NCBI GenBank assembly: GCA_003254925.1
Contig: QANZ01026610.1
Span: 215,746 to 279,745, forward strand
Direction: 5' to 3'
Origin: Chamaecrista fasciculata
Lineage: Eukaryota > Streptophyta > Magnoliopsida > Fabales > Fabaceae
Length of the DNA: 64,000 bases
The first letter of the stretch is position 1; each line of letters opens with the position of its first letter. The notes below the pieces were generated by a model that saw nothing but the letters and a program-made list of their open reading frames with translations, was not told the origin of the DNA and searched no databases. Of this stretch, positions 45,145 to 58,331 are shown piece after piece. Position numbers and translations under genes: made by a program.

Positions 45145-48100
45145 TCAAATATCAGAGAGTTCTATAAGCTGATTGACAACGTTTGGCTCTGCAAGAGTAC
45201 TTGTATCTCCAAGTTCATCCAATTGTCTTGAAGCAATTTTCCTCAAAATTCTTCTCATTATCTTTCCACTCCTTGTTTTTGGAAGGCCAGGTGCCCAATG
45301 GATTTTATCAGGAGCTGCAAAAGCTCCTATCTGAAAAGAAATGAAATAACTTAAAGAAATTTGAAGTTAACAATAGTCAAATTAGAGTAGTATGATTACA
45401 TGTGTAACAAATTATAGCAATTAATGATCTACATTCTAATGAATAAAAAAAACATCGCTCTTTTTTTGGTAGACAATCGCTATATAGAACCTTTATATTA
45501 CTTTATTAAACAAGGATGAGTCTCTCCTGCAACTTGAGGCAAAATACAACCACCACATGGTACCATCTAATGTCATAGATGGATTTAAACCAATGGATAA
45601 GAACAATTGGAGAAATTTTATTTTGGCCCCACAATATAATAAATTGTCACAATCCCAAATTGCAACATTTGTAATTTTTGAAACCAAACCAATATTTTTT
45701 TTTTCCCAACGTATCTCCTAACCTGATAGGCTAAGGACCAATAATTGACTTGGAGAAAATATCAAATTATTAACAATTAATTTAAAATCATCACTATGGA
45801 AATTACAGAAAAAAAATACATATTAAAAAGTAAATTGAAAATACAATTAAACTTTCAGTTGTATAAAATGAATTACAATGGGCAAGAACTAGTTTTCACT
45901 TTCTTTTGTTCATTTATTAAAATGGGACCCTTAACTATTAGAGCTACTAATTGGTAATATCAAAACAAAAAATAAAGATCTATGCGCAGCTTGACATTAT
46001 TTTACTGTATGTGGAACTTTAAACTACAGAAGGATGAGTACAAACCTGCTTTCGCACTGCGAGTATGAGGCTCTTCCGTAGTTCTTCACTGTAAGGAACA
46101 CCATCCACAAGTGTAACAAATGCATAGATACCCTGCCCTTTAACCTACAGTAATTAAGGAAGTTGATTCAGAAACTCAGACATCAATCACTTGGCAATGT
46201 TGTAAAGATTAACCAAAACTACTCTCTGTGCGTATATCACCAGACTCACTCACACAGACTTAAGCAAGGAGAGACTAATTTAACACAAACATACCTCATG
46301 CTCAACACCAACCACGGCAGCCTCTGCACATTGAGGATGTGAAACTAGAGCAGATTCCACTTCAGCTGTGCCGATACGATGGCCACTGCTCATAACAAAA
46401 TGATATTAGATATCAAAGAAAACTGCATAAGTTCTAAACTTTGATTTCTTCAATTGTTTCAATTTATGTTGACTTGCTTTCACCAAAGAAAAAGAAAACT
46501 GAATAAACAAGATTGAGGCACCAAAAAGAGAGAGAAAGCTTTTGAAATACAATGAATACCTGACATTGATGACATCATCAACTCTTCCAGTGAGCCAATG
46601 ATATCCATCTTTATCCCTAGAACACAAAATTACATAGGTTGAGCATAACTATCTCATTCATTTTTAGATATAGATGATCCTGTACTATTGTGAAAAATAA
46701 ACTAAATTGAAATTGAAGCCAGTGAGACACTAGAAGTTTGCACATAATAAAACAGACTGACAAATGGACTTTCTTTGTTTTTTTTTTTTGGTAAATCACT
46801 TACCTACTGCAGCCATCACCAGTAAAATAATATCCAGCAAACGGCTTGAAATATGTTGTTTCATATCTTTCATGATCACCATAAAGTGTTCTAAACGCCC
46901 CGGGCCATGAACTCTTAATACAAAGATAGCCGCTACATTCACCTTCTATTTCAACACCTTTCTCATCCACGATGACAGGCTACAGTTATAACAAAATTTA
47001 TCAGCGAAGGACACATTTTAAAATTCTAGCAAATAGGTAAGACAAATTCATTGAATAACGGAACTGTTGTGTATGGTATAAATAGAGGACCTGAACTCCA
47101 AAGAAAGGGAAAGTTGCAGAGCCAGGCTTTTGAGCCCAAGCACCTGGTAGAGGCGTTATCTGCCAGTAACAAAAAATTATTTTAGTCTTAGAAGCAGGAA
47201 ATATAGACATATAACAATTTCCTATTCGTTTTTATAAATACCATGAAGCCACCAGTTTCTGTTTGCCACCAAGTGTCAGAGATAGGGCATCTTGCATCTC
47301 CCACTACATTGTAAAACCACCTGAAAGAGAAATTGAATTAATAGGAATATTCTAATATTCTAACATACACTGATAAAGTTTCAATTACTTGCGAAAAATA
47401 ACCTCCATGCACTTGGATTTATGGGCTCGCCGACACTCCCCAGGACTCGTAAAGATTTCCTTGAGTACCGGGTGACATACTGCATGATTTGGAACACTTG
47501 AAAAAATTAATAATAAATAATAACATAGGAAACTCCAGACACTTGCAACTGACAGAGGCAAGCGTTAACGCTCTCTTATTTGCAGACTCCATGGAAAACT
47601 AGATATCATTTTTTTTAATATTATTAAGATTTTTAGCACTACAAAATCTTCCTTTGTTCTGTTACTGATTTCAGTTATTCAGCCACTAGAACTTCATTCA
47701 AAGAATCAACAGATACATGACAAGTCCTAAACCTAGAGGGAGTAGAATAAGCATATCAACAAAATATTTCAAGGATGCATCCCAACTTCTTCTGACTAAA
47801 GTATTAACAAATCAAATCAAGCACAAGTATAATGCTCATGAAAGCAAAGATAGGTATCTTGCCTCGTCACCATCACGCATGAGGGACCGCACCAGTGTGG
47901 GAGCAGTGTAGAATAATGTCACCTTATATTTGTCGACAATGTCCCAACAGCGCCCAGAATCAGGATAATTAGGAGCCTGCGCGTAAGACATTTTTAAGTT
48001 GCCATTAGAATACTTATACTAATGAAAAGTTGATGAGAAAGTACCTCTCTACTCTCACAATTATTTATTAAAAAAAACCAAATTAAAATATATCATGAAG

Positions 48101-51100
48101 GTGGAAAGCACAGAATTTGAATTTGTAGAGCTCAGAAATATAGTTCTTTCAAAACTACAATGACAAATGTAAGCTTTGTGGGATACAGAAACAGTTTTTC
48201 AGAGTCAAAAACACACTATCTGTGGACCCAAAGCTGAGATTACTAAAAAGACATGGTATAAAATGTTGGCTTCTCTCCTGAAATGAACAACAGATCATTG
48301 ATTTCAAAAGGGAAAATACTTTTCACCAAAAAAAAAAAAAGTAAATTACTGTAGTAAAGTTTATTTTAGCAGTTCAAATTCATTGGGAAAATGTAGAGTA
48401 TTTAGTCATCGAATATTCAATCACTGTTCTGCAAGTGCTAAAAGTTTATTTGATGTTTCTCATAAAACCTTTAATTTCACTGATAAATATAACAGTCTCA
48501 TGGATTCAGTTTTTTTCTGCACCATATGCACACCACCGATTACACATATACACTATGCTTAAAGTTGAAATTTATTACCCCTTCGAACACAACAACAGAT
48601 GCACCATTTAGCATGGGTCCATAAGTAACATAGCTGTGCCCGGTAATCCAACCACAATCAGCTGTACACCTATTTTCAGGATATAAGGGTGTTAAACTAT
48701 AGTGTTGGTCTGATTTTAAAGAACAAGATGTAAAACAGAAAAGGGATAAATGATGAGCTAGCTTTCAGGATACCAGTAGATGTCAGACGGTTTGTAGTCA
48801 AAGGCATACTTGAATGTTGTTGCTGTGTACACCATGTAACCACCAGTTGTATGGAGGACACCCTTTGAAAGATACATGTTAGGGTGCAGTAATCTCAAGT
48901 AAATGAAAAAAAAAAAAAAGGAATAGAAGTCGAATAAATACAGTAAAAACTAAAAACATACCTTTGGTTTTCCTGTACTCCCACTTGTATAAAGTAGAAA
49001 AAGTGGATCCTCTGCATCAACCCACTCCACTGGACAAGTGGTTGGATATCGAGGAATGATATCCTACAAATCAATCACAGATCAGCTAAGTAAACAGAAA
49101 AAGAAGGGGGAAGGAGGGGGATTGAGCATCCCAACAAAGGAAGCTAAGTTCAGTAGTAAACTTTATAATAACAAAAAGATGAGTCTGTTTCACAAAAAAT
49201 TACTGTGACAGTTCATGAAGGCACTGTTGTTGAAAAGTATAGAGTATAGAACTTGTGCTACGTGTACAATTAGTAAACCAAATATATGTGACATAAATGC
49301 GAAGAAAAATTATATACTAACCTGCCACCATATATCTCGTTCTTGGTGCCATTTGGTATCTTCCCTTTTCAATGCCGATTGATTTTCATAAGTTAAGCAT
49401 ACATCTGGCAGACAGGAAAAAAATGCAAAAGATCAAAAAATGTAAAGAAATCAAAAAAGAAAAAGAGAACCTGATGTATCAGGAATATAAGTTTATTATA
49501 GCACAGATGTATGCACAATAAGTTTTAAGTTAATCTATCTCACTATTGAGCTGAGGCACATTATGTCTGTGAGCAAGTCAAATGGGTTGGATGTCAACCA
49601 TCCAGGGCAGAAGATTGTTCAACTCTCAATTCGAAAGTGCCAACTTCTATGAAATCATTTGGATAGTGGAAGATGAGAAGAAAGTCATCATTTCCATGGA
49701 TCGCTAAAGTTCTAAGCATCATATGAGACTCTCACAAAGTATTTGGTCAAACATAAATACTCAATGGCTCACATATTAATGATAAGATATGAACGCAATA
49801 ACTAACGAAGAGACTACAGCATTCAAATCACAAATAAATCAATTGTTTACAAACCTATAGAGGCTCCATTTTTGGCTGACTCAACGATGGCAGCATCAAC
49901 TATTTCTTTCAGATGGATGACCTTAGAGCCTCTTTTAACGGCATTGCAAGTAATCACAACTTTTGGTTTACAGTCAATTATTCTCTGTGCTAGAGATTCT
50001 GATGAAAAACCGGCAAATACAACCTAAACCAATAAAAAGTCAACGGTGAGTAACCCAAAAGCCATTGACAGATAAAGCACAATCTGACAAGTAAGAAAAT
50101 GGAGTAAGGGGAAGAAAATTGAAAAGAGTTCAAGTGAATACCGAATGAACAGCACCAATGCGGGCGCAGGCAAGCATTGTGATGGGAAGCTCCATCAACA
50201 TTGGCAAATAAATAATTACAGCATCTCCCTTTTTGACCCCAATATCCTTCAAGTAGTTTGCAACCTGCACAACAGACAAATTCAATCATCCTGCAAAGTT
50301 CTCATCGTGCTTGAATAGGAGCAACATTCGAGCATCCGAGTCTAAGATTTTTCCAAGTAAGAGCATCATATATGGAGTCTTCTAAAAGAGAAACCAAACA
50401 GCTGACCTGGGAAACTTGATCCAGAAGCTGTGAGTAAGTCAAAGTACCATCTGAACCAGGCTCATTGCCTTCCCAGTAAATAGCGATCTTATTGCCTAAT
50501 CCAGCTTCAACATTTCTATCCAAGCAATTATAGCAGATGTTGGTGATGCCACCCTTGAACCACTGAAGAGCAGAACAAATAAACACAGACACAATAGGTA
50601 GAATAGAACCACACAGGCAGCAATAAATAAGATACCTCAATCTTGATATTGCCTTTCCTAACATCAAAATTCTCATGGCAGACTTTATCACCACTCCATT
50701 TCTGCTTCCAATAAAATTGTGATGCAATATCGGACCAGAATCCAGCTGGATCCTCTACGGACCTCTTGTACATCTCCAGATACTGATAGATCATCAGAAA
50801 CACACAATAAATAAATAAATAAATAAAAGCCTCAGTCAAAACCCTAGTCTACTAAAATTCCGACGCTACATTATAAAATTGAACAGAGACGAATCAAAAC
50901 GACGGTAGAACCTGTTCGGGAGACTGAACGAGTGCTTGATTAGCGAAGTCCCTGCTCGGAAACACGTAATCGTTCTCTTCACTGGCGAGAGCTTCACCCA
51001 AAACGACAGCGTTGAGTCTGGAGGAATTGCCGGCGCCTGATGGCAGATCCATCATTGATTCTACATGGCGTAGATAATTGTTCGTCCTCAGACTCGAAGC

Positions 51101-51283
51101 CATGTTTGACCTCACTCCTCCGAGATTATTCTTCCTTCCTCTGCTGCTTCTGCTGCTACTGCTATTACTCGACGCGAGTGACACAGAAGACGAAGACGAA
51201 GACGAAGAAGAAGGTGATTGCGAAGGAGATTCGCTCGCACCTCCCGTAATCGCAGAGACAGCTTTATATGAAAGGCAATTCAT
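45145..51283 (-). CDS. ACS: Acetyl-CoA synthetase (acetate-CoA ligase)
   Basis: Makes acetyl-CoA from acetate, CoA and ATP through acetyl-AMP; the plant enzyme is plastidial and recycles acetate into fatty acids. Eighteen exons (minus): 51283-50912, 50782-50636, 50562-50407, 50264-50142, 50023-49855, 49404-49322, 49063-48962, 48862-48774, 48669-48579, 47976-47863, 47479-47403, 47320-47242, 47159-47091, 46979-46804, 46616-46560, 46385-46295, 46144-46046, 45330-45145. They sum to 2280 nt and 759 aa, in frame. Motifs: P-loop [11 protein letters not shown] (375-385), [19 protein letters not shown] (523-532), TGDG (610-613), [13 protein letters not shown], and KTRSGK (716-721), whose last Lys is the catalytic, acetylation-controlled residue. 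The Ser-rich N-terminus fits a transit peptide. A later Met ([10 protein letters not shown]) could be a second start. Intron 10 has a GC donor (GAG|GCAAGA). Confidence 0.95.
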
Positions 51284-51585
51284 CCTGGAGGCGCAATTTC
51301 CATTTGTGATTTGTCTACCAACTCATGAAATAATTATTATATTCATCCTCACTTTTAATTATTTATTATTTTTTGTAGTTAAACCATCAAAGTTTGTGAC
51401 AATTATAATAATTTCCGAGAGAATTTCTCTCTCTCTCTCTCTCCTATAATTCTTTACTGTTAAGCCAGAATTCTGCCGGGATAGTACACGATGTTACGCC
51501 AGAATTCACAGAATCGTAGAAAACTACCTACTCAGAAGGACGACGGCTAACGATTCAGCAAGTCCGGTAACAGAAAAAATAAAAG
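51284..51585 (-). promoter_or_regulatory. Upstream region of the acetyl-CoA synthetase gene
   Basis: A (TC)n tract at 51427-51444 is GA-rich on the gene's strand, a common leader or core promoter feature in plants. I see no clear TATA box. A MITE begins about 300 bp from the start codon. Confidence 0.4.
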
Positions 51586-51587
51586 AG

Positions 51588-52112
51588 GAAACATATTATT
51601 TGGTCCCTTCTTTTTCACAGTTTCAACTATTTAGTCCCTGCATTTTTGAAATAGACTATTTGGTCCCTCCAAAATTAGAAATGTCAACTCGTTAGTCCTC
51701 GTAGGCTATCTCCATTACTAACATTGATGACATGGCCGTTAAGTTTCCATGTAACACGTTAAATATTACATATTTAACTATTTGAAACCACCTAAGGTTT
51801 GAGATTTGAGAATGATTCAATAATTTATACCTTATAGAAGCTTCACGTGTAATACAAATATTTGAGTCTGACTCAATTTAGGCCAGTTTAATTGTGTTTG
51901 TTGGTCCGTTTTGGTTAGTTTAGGTGATTAGAATGCTAAAGTGGCATTTAACGATGTTATGTAAGCATTTAAGGTATGATAGTTGACGATTATGATAAAT
52001 GAAGGACTAAATAGTTAACATTTTTAATTTTTGAGGGATCAAATAATCTATTTTAAAAATGCAGGGACCAAATAGTTGAAATTGTGAAAAAGGAAAGATC
52101 AAATAGTAAGTT
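51588..52112. mobile_element. Diverged hairpin MITE with GGTCCC repeats
   Basis: The left end ATTTGGTCCCTTCTTTTTCA and following TTTCAACTATTTAGTCCCT pair with AGGGACCAAATAGTTGAAA and TTGTGAAAAAGGAAAGATCA on the right. The arms span about 150 bp each with mismatches. I could not define a target duplication. Confidence 0.7.
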
Positions 52113-53030
52113 TTCTCAGAATAAAAAAATAAATAGAAGAAAGTGAATTATCTTTATGTTATCTGATTTATCTCTTTATCTGTCTTCTTTTTGTAAAGAG
52201 ATAAATAAAATTTATGTCATCTGATTTATCTAAATTTATATTTATGTCATCTGATTTATCTCTTTATTTGTCTTCTTTTTTCCTTTTGAAATTTCAACAG
52301 AATATAATACTTCATCCATTATCTCAAAAGTCATAAATGGTAGATCTAATTAATTTTTTTCTTTCGTCATCACAGTGATTAATCATCGTGATGATGTTAA
52401 CAACAAAACCGCCTAACAAATTTGTTAAACTAAACAAATTTAGTGAGATACTAACCTTGATTAGGTGGCTCTTTGCTGGTAGATAGGAGAGCTTGTGAGA
52501 TTTGATTAGGTAAGTGATGGCTTTTTATTTAAACAGGTTGTTTGATACAAAAGAATACTCAAAAGTCATAACAATGACTCTGAACAATTCAAAGGACGAT
52601 GATAACAACAGTAAAGACAGAGACATTGATTTTGTTGATTTTATGTCATAAACAACAAGAACGTGAAGCACTCGGAATTTATTTATTTTTCTAAAACTAA
52701 TAAAAAAACAATTATTATTATTATTTGTGTGTAAACTTCAAAACACAACGGAATAAATTAGAAGTCTTCGCAACCTTTCGCTGTCAGCCTGTCAGCATGT
52801 CATAGCATTTCTCACAGAAACAAGGACGGTGTACTGTGTATAATTATTTTTACAAAGTAATTCTTTTCATTAGATTCTCTTTAAAATATAAATTTTAAAA
52901 GAATCTAAGAAAGGAGTTATATATATATATATATATGTGCGCGAGATCTTTGTGTCTTCTTTAATATTTATTTTAAATTTTGTTTTGATTTTTAATATTT
53001 TTTATTTTAATTCTTAATCTTTTGAAAAGT
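52113..53030. other. Spacer with a local tandem repeat
   Basis: TTATGT.ATCTGATTTATC occurs three times between 52155 and 52262, twice followed by TCTTTAT.TGTCTTCTTTTT. A TA microsatellite lies at about 52920. No gene is seen. Confidence 0.55.
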
Positions 53031-53610
53031 TATATCATTAGACTCTAATTATTGAATATAGTCATATCTCTCTTATTTCAAACTCAAGTATAATTGAACA
53101 AGAGCTACAGATTAAATTTGATGAGTTCTTTCTTTGCCTAAAATTGAAATCATCGGTAAATGAGATCAAATCGCACCCGTAAATAGGTGGCTTGTTCGTG
53201 AATATTAAGTCATACTGAATGCAAAGAAATCGAAGATATAAATTACTCTTGACGAGTTTTTTCTTTGTCTAGTTAGGATCATTAATAAATGAAGTCAAAT
53301 AGTACTTTGAAAGTTAATATTTATGTTTTGACTAAACTTACTTTCAAATTACTATTTGACTTTATTTGCCAACAATCTCAACTGAAAAGAGAAATAACTC
53401 GTCAAGAGTAATTTGTAATTCTAATTTCATTGCATTCGGATTTAAAATAATATTAATATGACCAAATTCATGAATTAAGAGACTCGTTTATAGGCCCGAT
53501 TTGACCTCGTTTGACAATGACTCTAAATAGACAAAAAAATAACACATCAACTTTAATATGTAATTCTAATTGAGTTATATTTAGGTTTGAAACGAAAAAG
53601 ATACGATTAT
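53030..53610. repeat. Long decayed palindrome
   Basis: Centred near 53330, ATTACTCTTGACGAGTT pairs with AACTCGTCAAGAGTAAT, and AAGTCAAATAGTA pairs with TACTATTTGACTT-like sequence. Pairing continues weakly outwards. It is probably an old inverted-repeat element, perhaps about 600 bp. Ends are unclear. Confidence 0.55.
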
Positions 53611-54485
53611 ACTCCTGTGAAATTGTTATGGAGGATGAATTAAAATGATAACAACAATGATCAAAAGAACAATATTTCAAGAGAAAATTTCAAATAAGAC
53701 AAACTCCAATATTCCCTCCCAATTCGATATAGTAGTATTTTCATGACTATTATCTTTTTCACATATGTAACTCATAATAAGGATTTTATGGAAAGAAAGA
53801 AATTGGACATTGGATATTGCAATGTAGGTATTGATTAATAACTATTTTAATCCTAGTCACGCTTTAAAATTGGTGGATGTGAAGGTACGATGTAGGATTG
53901 AACAATAACGACCAATTATTAGTATGAAGTGTATGGTTTTGGCTTTGGCGTCTCCAATTCCACATTCGAAAACGTGGCACCTCTTTGATTACTATTTGTT
54001 GCTGGAGAACCCGCATTGGAGTTCTGTGTCTTTCTCACAAATCCATTATCTAAAAAAATATAATATATACAACACATTAAATTACAAGAGAAAATATCAA
54101 GTGGGTATGAAATTCAAAGTTTGAAGAGTTTGAATTCCTGAATCCTGATACTTATAAATAGATATGTTTAATTAATGGATAAGGTTTTGTTTAAATGATG
54201 AATAGTGTGTATATTTATATAATTTATATGCATTATATTATATATTTGTTTTCGTTTTGCAGATTGATTAGTGGATCATTCAAAGTTCAGACTTTAAAAT
54301 ACGTATGAAGTTTAAAAACTTTCGAATTATATATACTCTACATCCTATAAAATAAAGGAGATGCATTCATTTATAAAATAGATTCGTATTTATCTGAAGA
54401 AAATCACCACCGTCAGTGTAATTTGTATCTTGGAATCTAAAACATGGCAGTAGAGATGCAATTTGGGGGGAATGCTGTGTTGCAA
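53611..54485. other. AT-rich spacer, nothing recognised
   Basis: Only low-complexity sequence and short ORFs without recognisable similarity. Confidence 0.5.
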
Positions 54486-54489
54486 TTTG

Positions 54490-54778
54490 GGGGGAGAAAG
54501 AAGTTGTGTTTCTCGCAAATTAAAGTTAAAATTTTAATTTTTTTTTATGTTTTGATCCTGTTATAAAAAGAAAATAACCTTAATATAAGAAAATAAAACT
54601 TTTGAGAGATGAAAGTTTATTTTTATATTTTTTTTAATGGAAAAATGAATAAAAAAGTTTGAAGGATCAACTGTGCCCAGTTTTAAAAAATTGAGGGATC
54701 AATATAGAATGAAAAATAACTAAGAAACTAATTTAAAACATTAAACATAACTGAGGGACTAAAATAGGACTTTCGGCT
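54490..54778. mobile_element. Solo, decayed right end of a GGTCCCTCAGTTAT-family MULE
   Basis: From GTTGTGTTTCTCGCAAATTA to AAAATAGGACTTTCGGCTT the sequence follows the right TIR of Pack-MULE 2 and the nested element, with many changes (AACTGAGGGACTAAAATAGG is conserved). A short internal repeat (GCAATTTGGGGGGA) precedes it. No left partner is found nearby. Confidence 0.75.
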
Positions 54779-55077
54779 TGAAGAGAATAAAAAATGTATT
54801 TTTTTTTTTGCCTGAAATAAAAAATGTACTTTAGTGGATTTATTTTCCCAAAGTTTGACATTGGGACAAACTATATTTGAAGGCCGCCAATCGCCATGTT
54901 TCCAAAGCTGAATAAAATTATTATAATTTTTTAAGATTTAAATTAATAAGTTGAGCATAGTTAATTTGCATTAAAAGATTGTCATTCCCTGATTGAAATG
55001 ATGCAATCAGAAGGTATTGCACAAAGTTCAATAATGTATAAATTGATTGTACCTTAGATTCTTCTTATTCATTCTTA

Positions 55078-55490
55078 GCCAAAATACGTTTTAAGTCGGA
55101 TAACTTTTGTTCAAGTTTCAATTTGGCCTAATAACTTTTTTCATTGCACTTTTAATCTCATATCTTTTGCTCAGGTTGTATATTTAGTCTTATATCTTTA
55201 GGTCAAGTTGCAGAATTTGTCACATATCTTTAGGTCTTGTAGAATTTATCTCATATTTTTGGTCAGGTGCAAATTTGATTTTATATCTTTGGGTTAGGTG
55301 AGACTGACGGTGAAACTTTTTACGAAAATATAAGACTAATTTTGTAACCTAACTAAAAGATATGAGACTAAAAGTGAGGGATCAAATTTATAACTTGAGC
55401 AAAAAATATAAAACCAAAATCTAACAAAAAAGTTTATAGGATCAAATTGAAACATGAAGATAAGTTATGAAACCAAAATCGCATTTGACA
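55078..55490. mobile_element. Decayed hairpin MITE
   Basis: The left arm (GCCAAAATACGTTTTAAGTC, then GTTCAAGTTTCAATTTGGCC) pairs with the right arm (GGATCAAATTGAAACATGAA, then AAACCAAAATCGCATTTGAC). Flanks ATTCATTCTT and ATTCGATCTT look like a 10-bp duplication with two changes. The right arm repeats ATATGAGACTAAAAGT-like phrases. Confidence 0.6.
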
Positions 55491-56242
55491 TTCGATCTTT
55501 ATCACTCGCCACACTTCTTAAAAAATTTCTTTTTTGGGCATTACAAAAATATCTTGGAATGATTGAGTTACAACTAAAAGATTAATTTACCCTCTCAAAA
55601 CTCAAAAGGGAACAAAAAAAATGCCCCATACTTTTTGTCAATGAAATACACCTATATTAAATTTTTTGACCAGTCACGTTTTGAAAGATTTTCGACCAAC
55701 AAAAAAAGTCTTTCCAAAATATTTTATAAGTGTTGTTTTCTCTTTTGTTGAAAGAAATATATTTTTTAATATCTCTTAAATTAGATTGACACATTTTTCT
55801 GGTGGAAAGAGCATAAATGTCTATTGAGATCTACTTCACTTGACTGCTACATCAAAGTATCAAACATATATCCATTCAATACATAGAGGTTGAACAAAAT
55901 ACTTTTTTTATAAAAAAAATTAAATCTACATTAATTTTGACAAAACTTGTTTGAAATTTTTTTAAAAAATACTTGTTCTCATTTTACCCTTCTTGTAATA
56001 AAAAAAATCTCAATTCTTTTTTTTTTGCCTAAAAAAAGTTGAATCCACTTTCAAGTCTTTGACATAATTATGTGACCAACATAAAGATTAAAAAGAAAAG
56101 TCGATACTTCATACTTTTATACTTTCTGGTTGGTCCGTCAGATAAACCAATAGATTTTCATTTTTCTCATGAATTATTTAATCATATTTTTTCATTTTTC
56201 TTTCTCATTTCTACATTTCCTAGGAACTTTACTACTCTACCA
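55491..56242. other. AT-rich spacer, nothing recognised
   Basis: No gene or element end is supported here. Confidence 0.5.
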
Positions 56243-56250
56243 CCCTTTTA

Positions 56251-56897
56251 TAGAGCCGTTAAAGTGGGCCAACTCAGCTCACACGGGTTGGCCCACCACG
56301 GGTTGCGGATTATACGGGTTGGCTCATCGAGGCTATAATATATTGGCTCAAACTATCAGCTTGGTGAGTCGGGTTGGCTCACGTAACCTACTAATTTTTT
56401 TTTTGCATCATACTTCAAAGTATATTTTATTTTTGCAACCTGTCAATTTTTTTGTACATAATACATTATAATTTATATATTATAAAACTATAATTTTTTG
56501 TACATAATACATTATAAAACAACATATATATATATATACTGATGATTGTAATTTGTGAATTCAGAATGTGATACTACTAAAGTAATAAGTAAATAAGTAA
56601 TAATGAATTGAATTTTATAATTGAAAGTTATAAAAAATGAGTGTGAAATGTGAAATTGAGTGAGTGTGAGTAAGTAAATTTATTATGTTTATTTTAAAAT
56701 TTTATATTTTTTTATATGGTGAGTTGGTGAGCTAACCCACTAACTCACCGGATTAGATCACCATAGCCCGCGGGCCAGGTGAGCCAGCTCACGCGGGTTA
56801 AAATTGTTGGTGAGCCAAGATTACTTCAACCCAACTTACTATTTATGCGGGTTAAACGGGTCCAACCCGTGAGTTAGAACTCGTTTTAACGGCTCTA
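56251..56897. mobile_element. hAT-type non-autonomous element
   Basis: Ends TAGAGCCGTTAAA and its inverse TTTTAACGGCTCTA are flanked by CCCTTTTA and CCCTTCTA, an 8-bp duplication with one change, as expected for hAT elements. Subterminal regions are rich in GGGTTGGCTCA and its inverse TGAGCC, which could be transposase binding repeats. The centre is AT-rich with no transposase. Confidence 0.8.
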
Positions 56898-57523
56898 CCC
56901 TTCTATGACGGACACGTTCCATTTTGTCATGGGAAGGATTTTTTCTTTTCAAATTTTGTAGAGCTTTTTTAATAAACATCGGATTCGTTAAATTTTAAAA
57001 ATATATACACATTATTATTTTTAAAAATTATTTTTCAGTGTAGTTTGAATTATTATCATATAATTGTGTTTTAAAATTTGGATGTGATTGTTAGTAATAT
57101 TATATATATCAATATAAAATATGAATCTTAAATTCATGAGAAAAATGAAAATCTATTGGTGAAAGTTCGGGCTGGTGAATTTTATTTTTATGCATAACGT
57201 TGAAATTTGTGAATTCATGGAACGGGGCTAGAATTGATCAATGGGAATCATAAATTAATGGGCGTGGATCGGCTAATACATCGTTTTTTGGCCCACAAAC
57301 TTCACAAGCTTTAAATATTAACAACAATCTAATGTAGTGATAAGTTATTGAATCATTGGTGAGACTTGAGAGGGTTAAGATTTGATCTATAAGTTAAGAT
57401 CAAGCCAGCAAATAGATTAATTAAATTAAAACTGGACAAATTACTCCTAATATTAAGTTGTCCATATTCCATAGTTTTTTTTTTCAAAACCCCAATAGTA
57501 TTTATACTATTATATATTTTTTA

Positions 57524-58331
57524 GGCCGAAGTGCGAATTTGGTCTTATAACTTTGCTTCAGGTCCCAAATCAGTCCTATAACTTTGTTTGTCTCGAATTT
57601 GGTCTTGTATCTTTGTTCCACGTCCCAAATCAGTTCTATATCTCTTGTTGTCTCAGTTTTGGTCTCATATGTTTTGTAAACCTCCCACCGTTAGTCCTCC
57701 GTACATTTTAAATTACAGTTTAGTCTTGAAAACTTCAAGTCCCTTTCACTTTAGTCCCTAACTATCAAAATAAAAGTGAAAGAGCATCCCTGAAGATTCT
57801 CAAACCTTACATCTTGGTCCCTAATCCATGAATTCTTCATGAAATGGAATAGAAATGCAAAAACAACACAAATTAAAGCAAATGACGAACCAAAACTTTC
57901 TTAAAGCATTTATTAATGCAAAAACTTTCTTGAGGAGGGAGGTGATAGATGATTCCCTTACATTTGGTGATTCCGAGAGAGGAGTTCTGAAATCCCTTAC
58001 ATTTGGTGTCGCCGTGTCGGACACGTGTTAGTGTCCGATACTCATACGACACCGACACGACACATATTCATAAACTTTAAAATATAAATCAATTTTGTAT
58101 GACTTTAACATAACATATAAGAGAAAATAATAATACGTATGACATATATTATGAATAAAACTTGTAATTTTTAAATCATTAAAATTTATGAATATTTAAT
58201 TATTTATATATATAAATATATGTCGTGTCGTGTCGCGTAATTTTAAGAGTTTAGCGTGTTGCTGTGTCCGTGTCAGTGTCCATATTTCCTAGCCTGAAAC
58301 AAAGTTATAGGATCAAATTTGCACCTTGACC
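57524..58331. mobile_element. MULE-type element carrying a nested repeat
   Basis: Ends GGCCGAAGTGCGAATTTGG and the inverse of GGTCAAGGTGCAAATTTGA are flanked by a perfect 9-bp duplication TATTTTTTA (57515-57523, 58332-58340). The left arm is long, but only about 40 bp of the right arm remain. Most of the right half is replaced by other sequence, including the element at 58008-58290. Confidence 0.8.
58008..58290. mobile_element. GTGTCGGACAC-type inverted repeat
   Basis: CGTGTCGGACACGTGTTAGT and ACGACACCGACACGACAC on the left pair loosely with GTCGTGTCGTGTCGCG and GTGTCCGTGTCAGTGTCC on the right, around an AT-rich centre. This pattern is a common dispersed plant MITE. Just outside it CCCTTACATTTGGTG is duplicated (57955 and 57993). 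Confidence 0.65.

Noticed and set aside
51078..51449. Plus-strand 123-aa Leu/Asp-rich ORF
   Set aside because: It is antisense to the Ser-rich first exon of acetyl-CoA synthetase and extends into its promoter.
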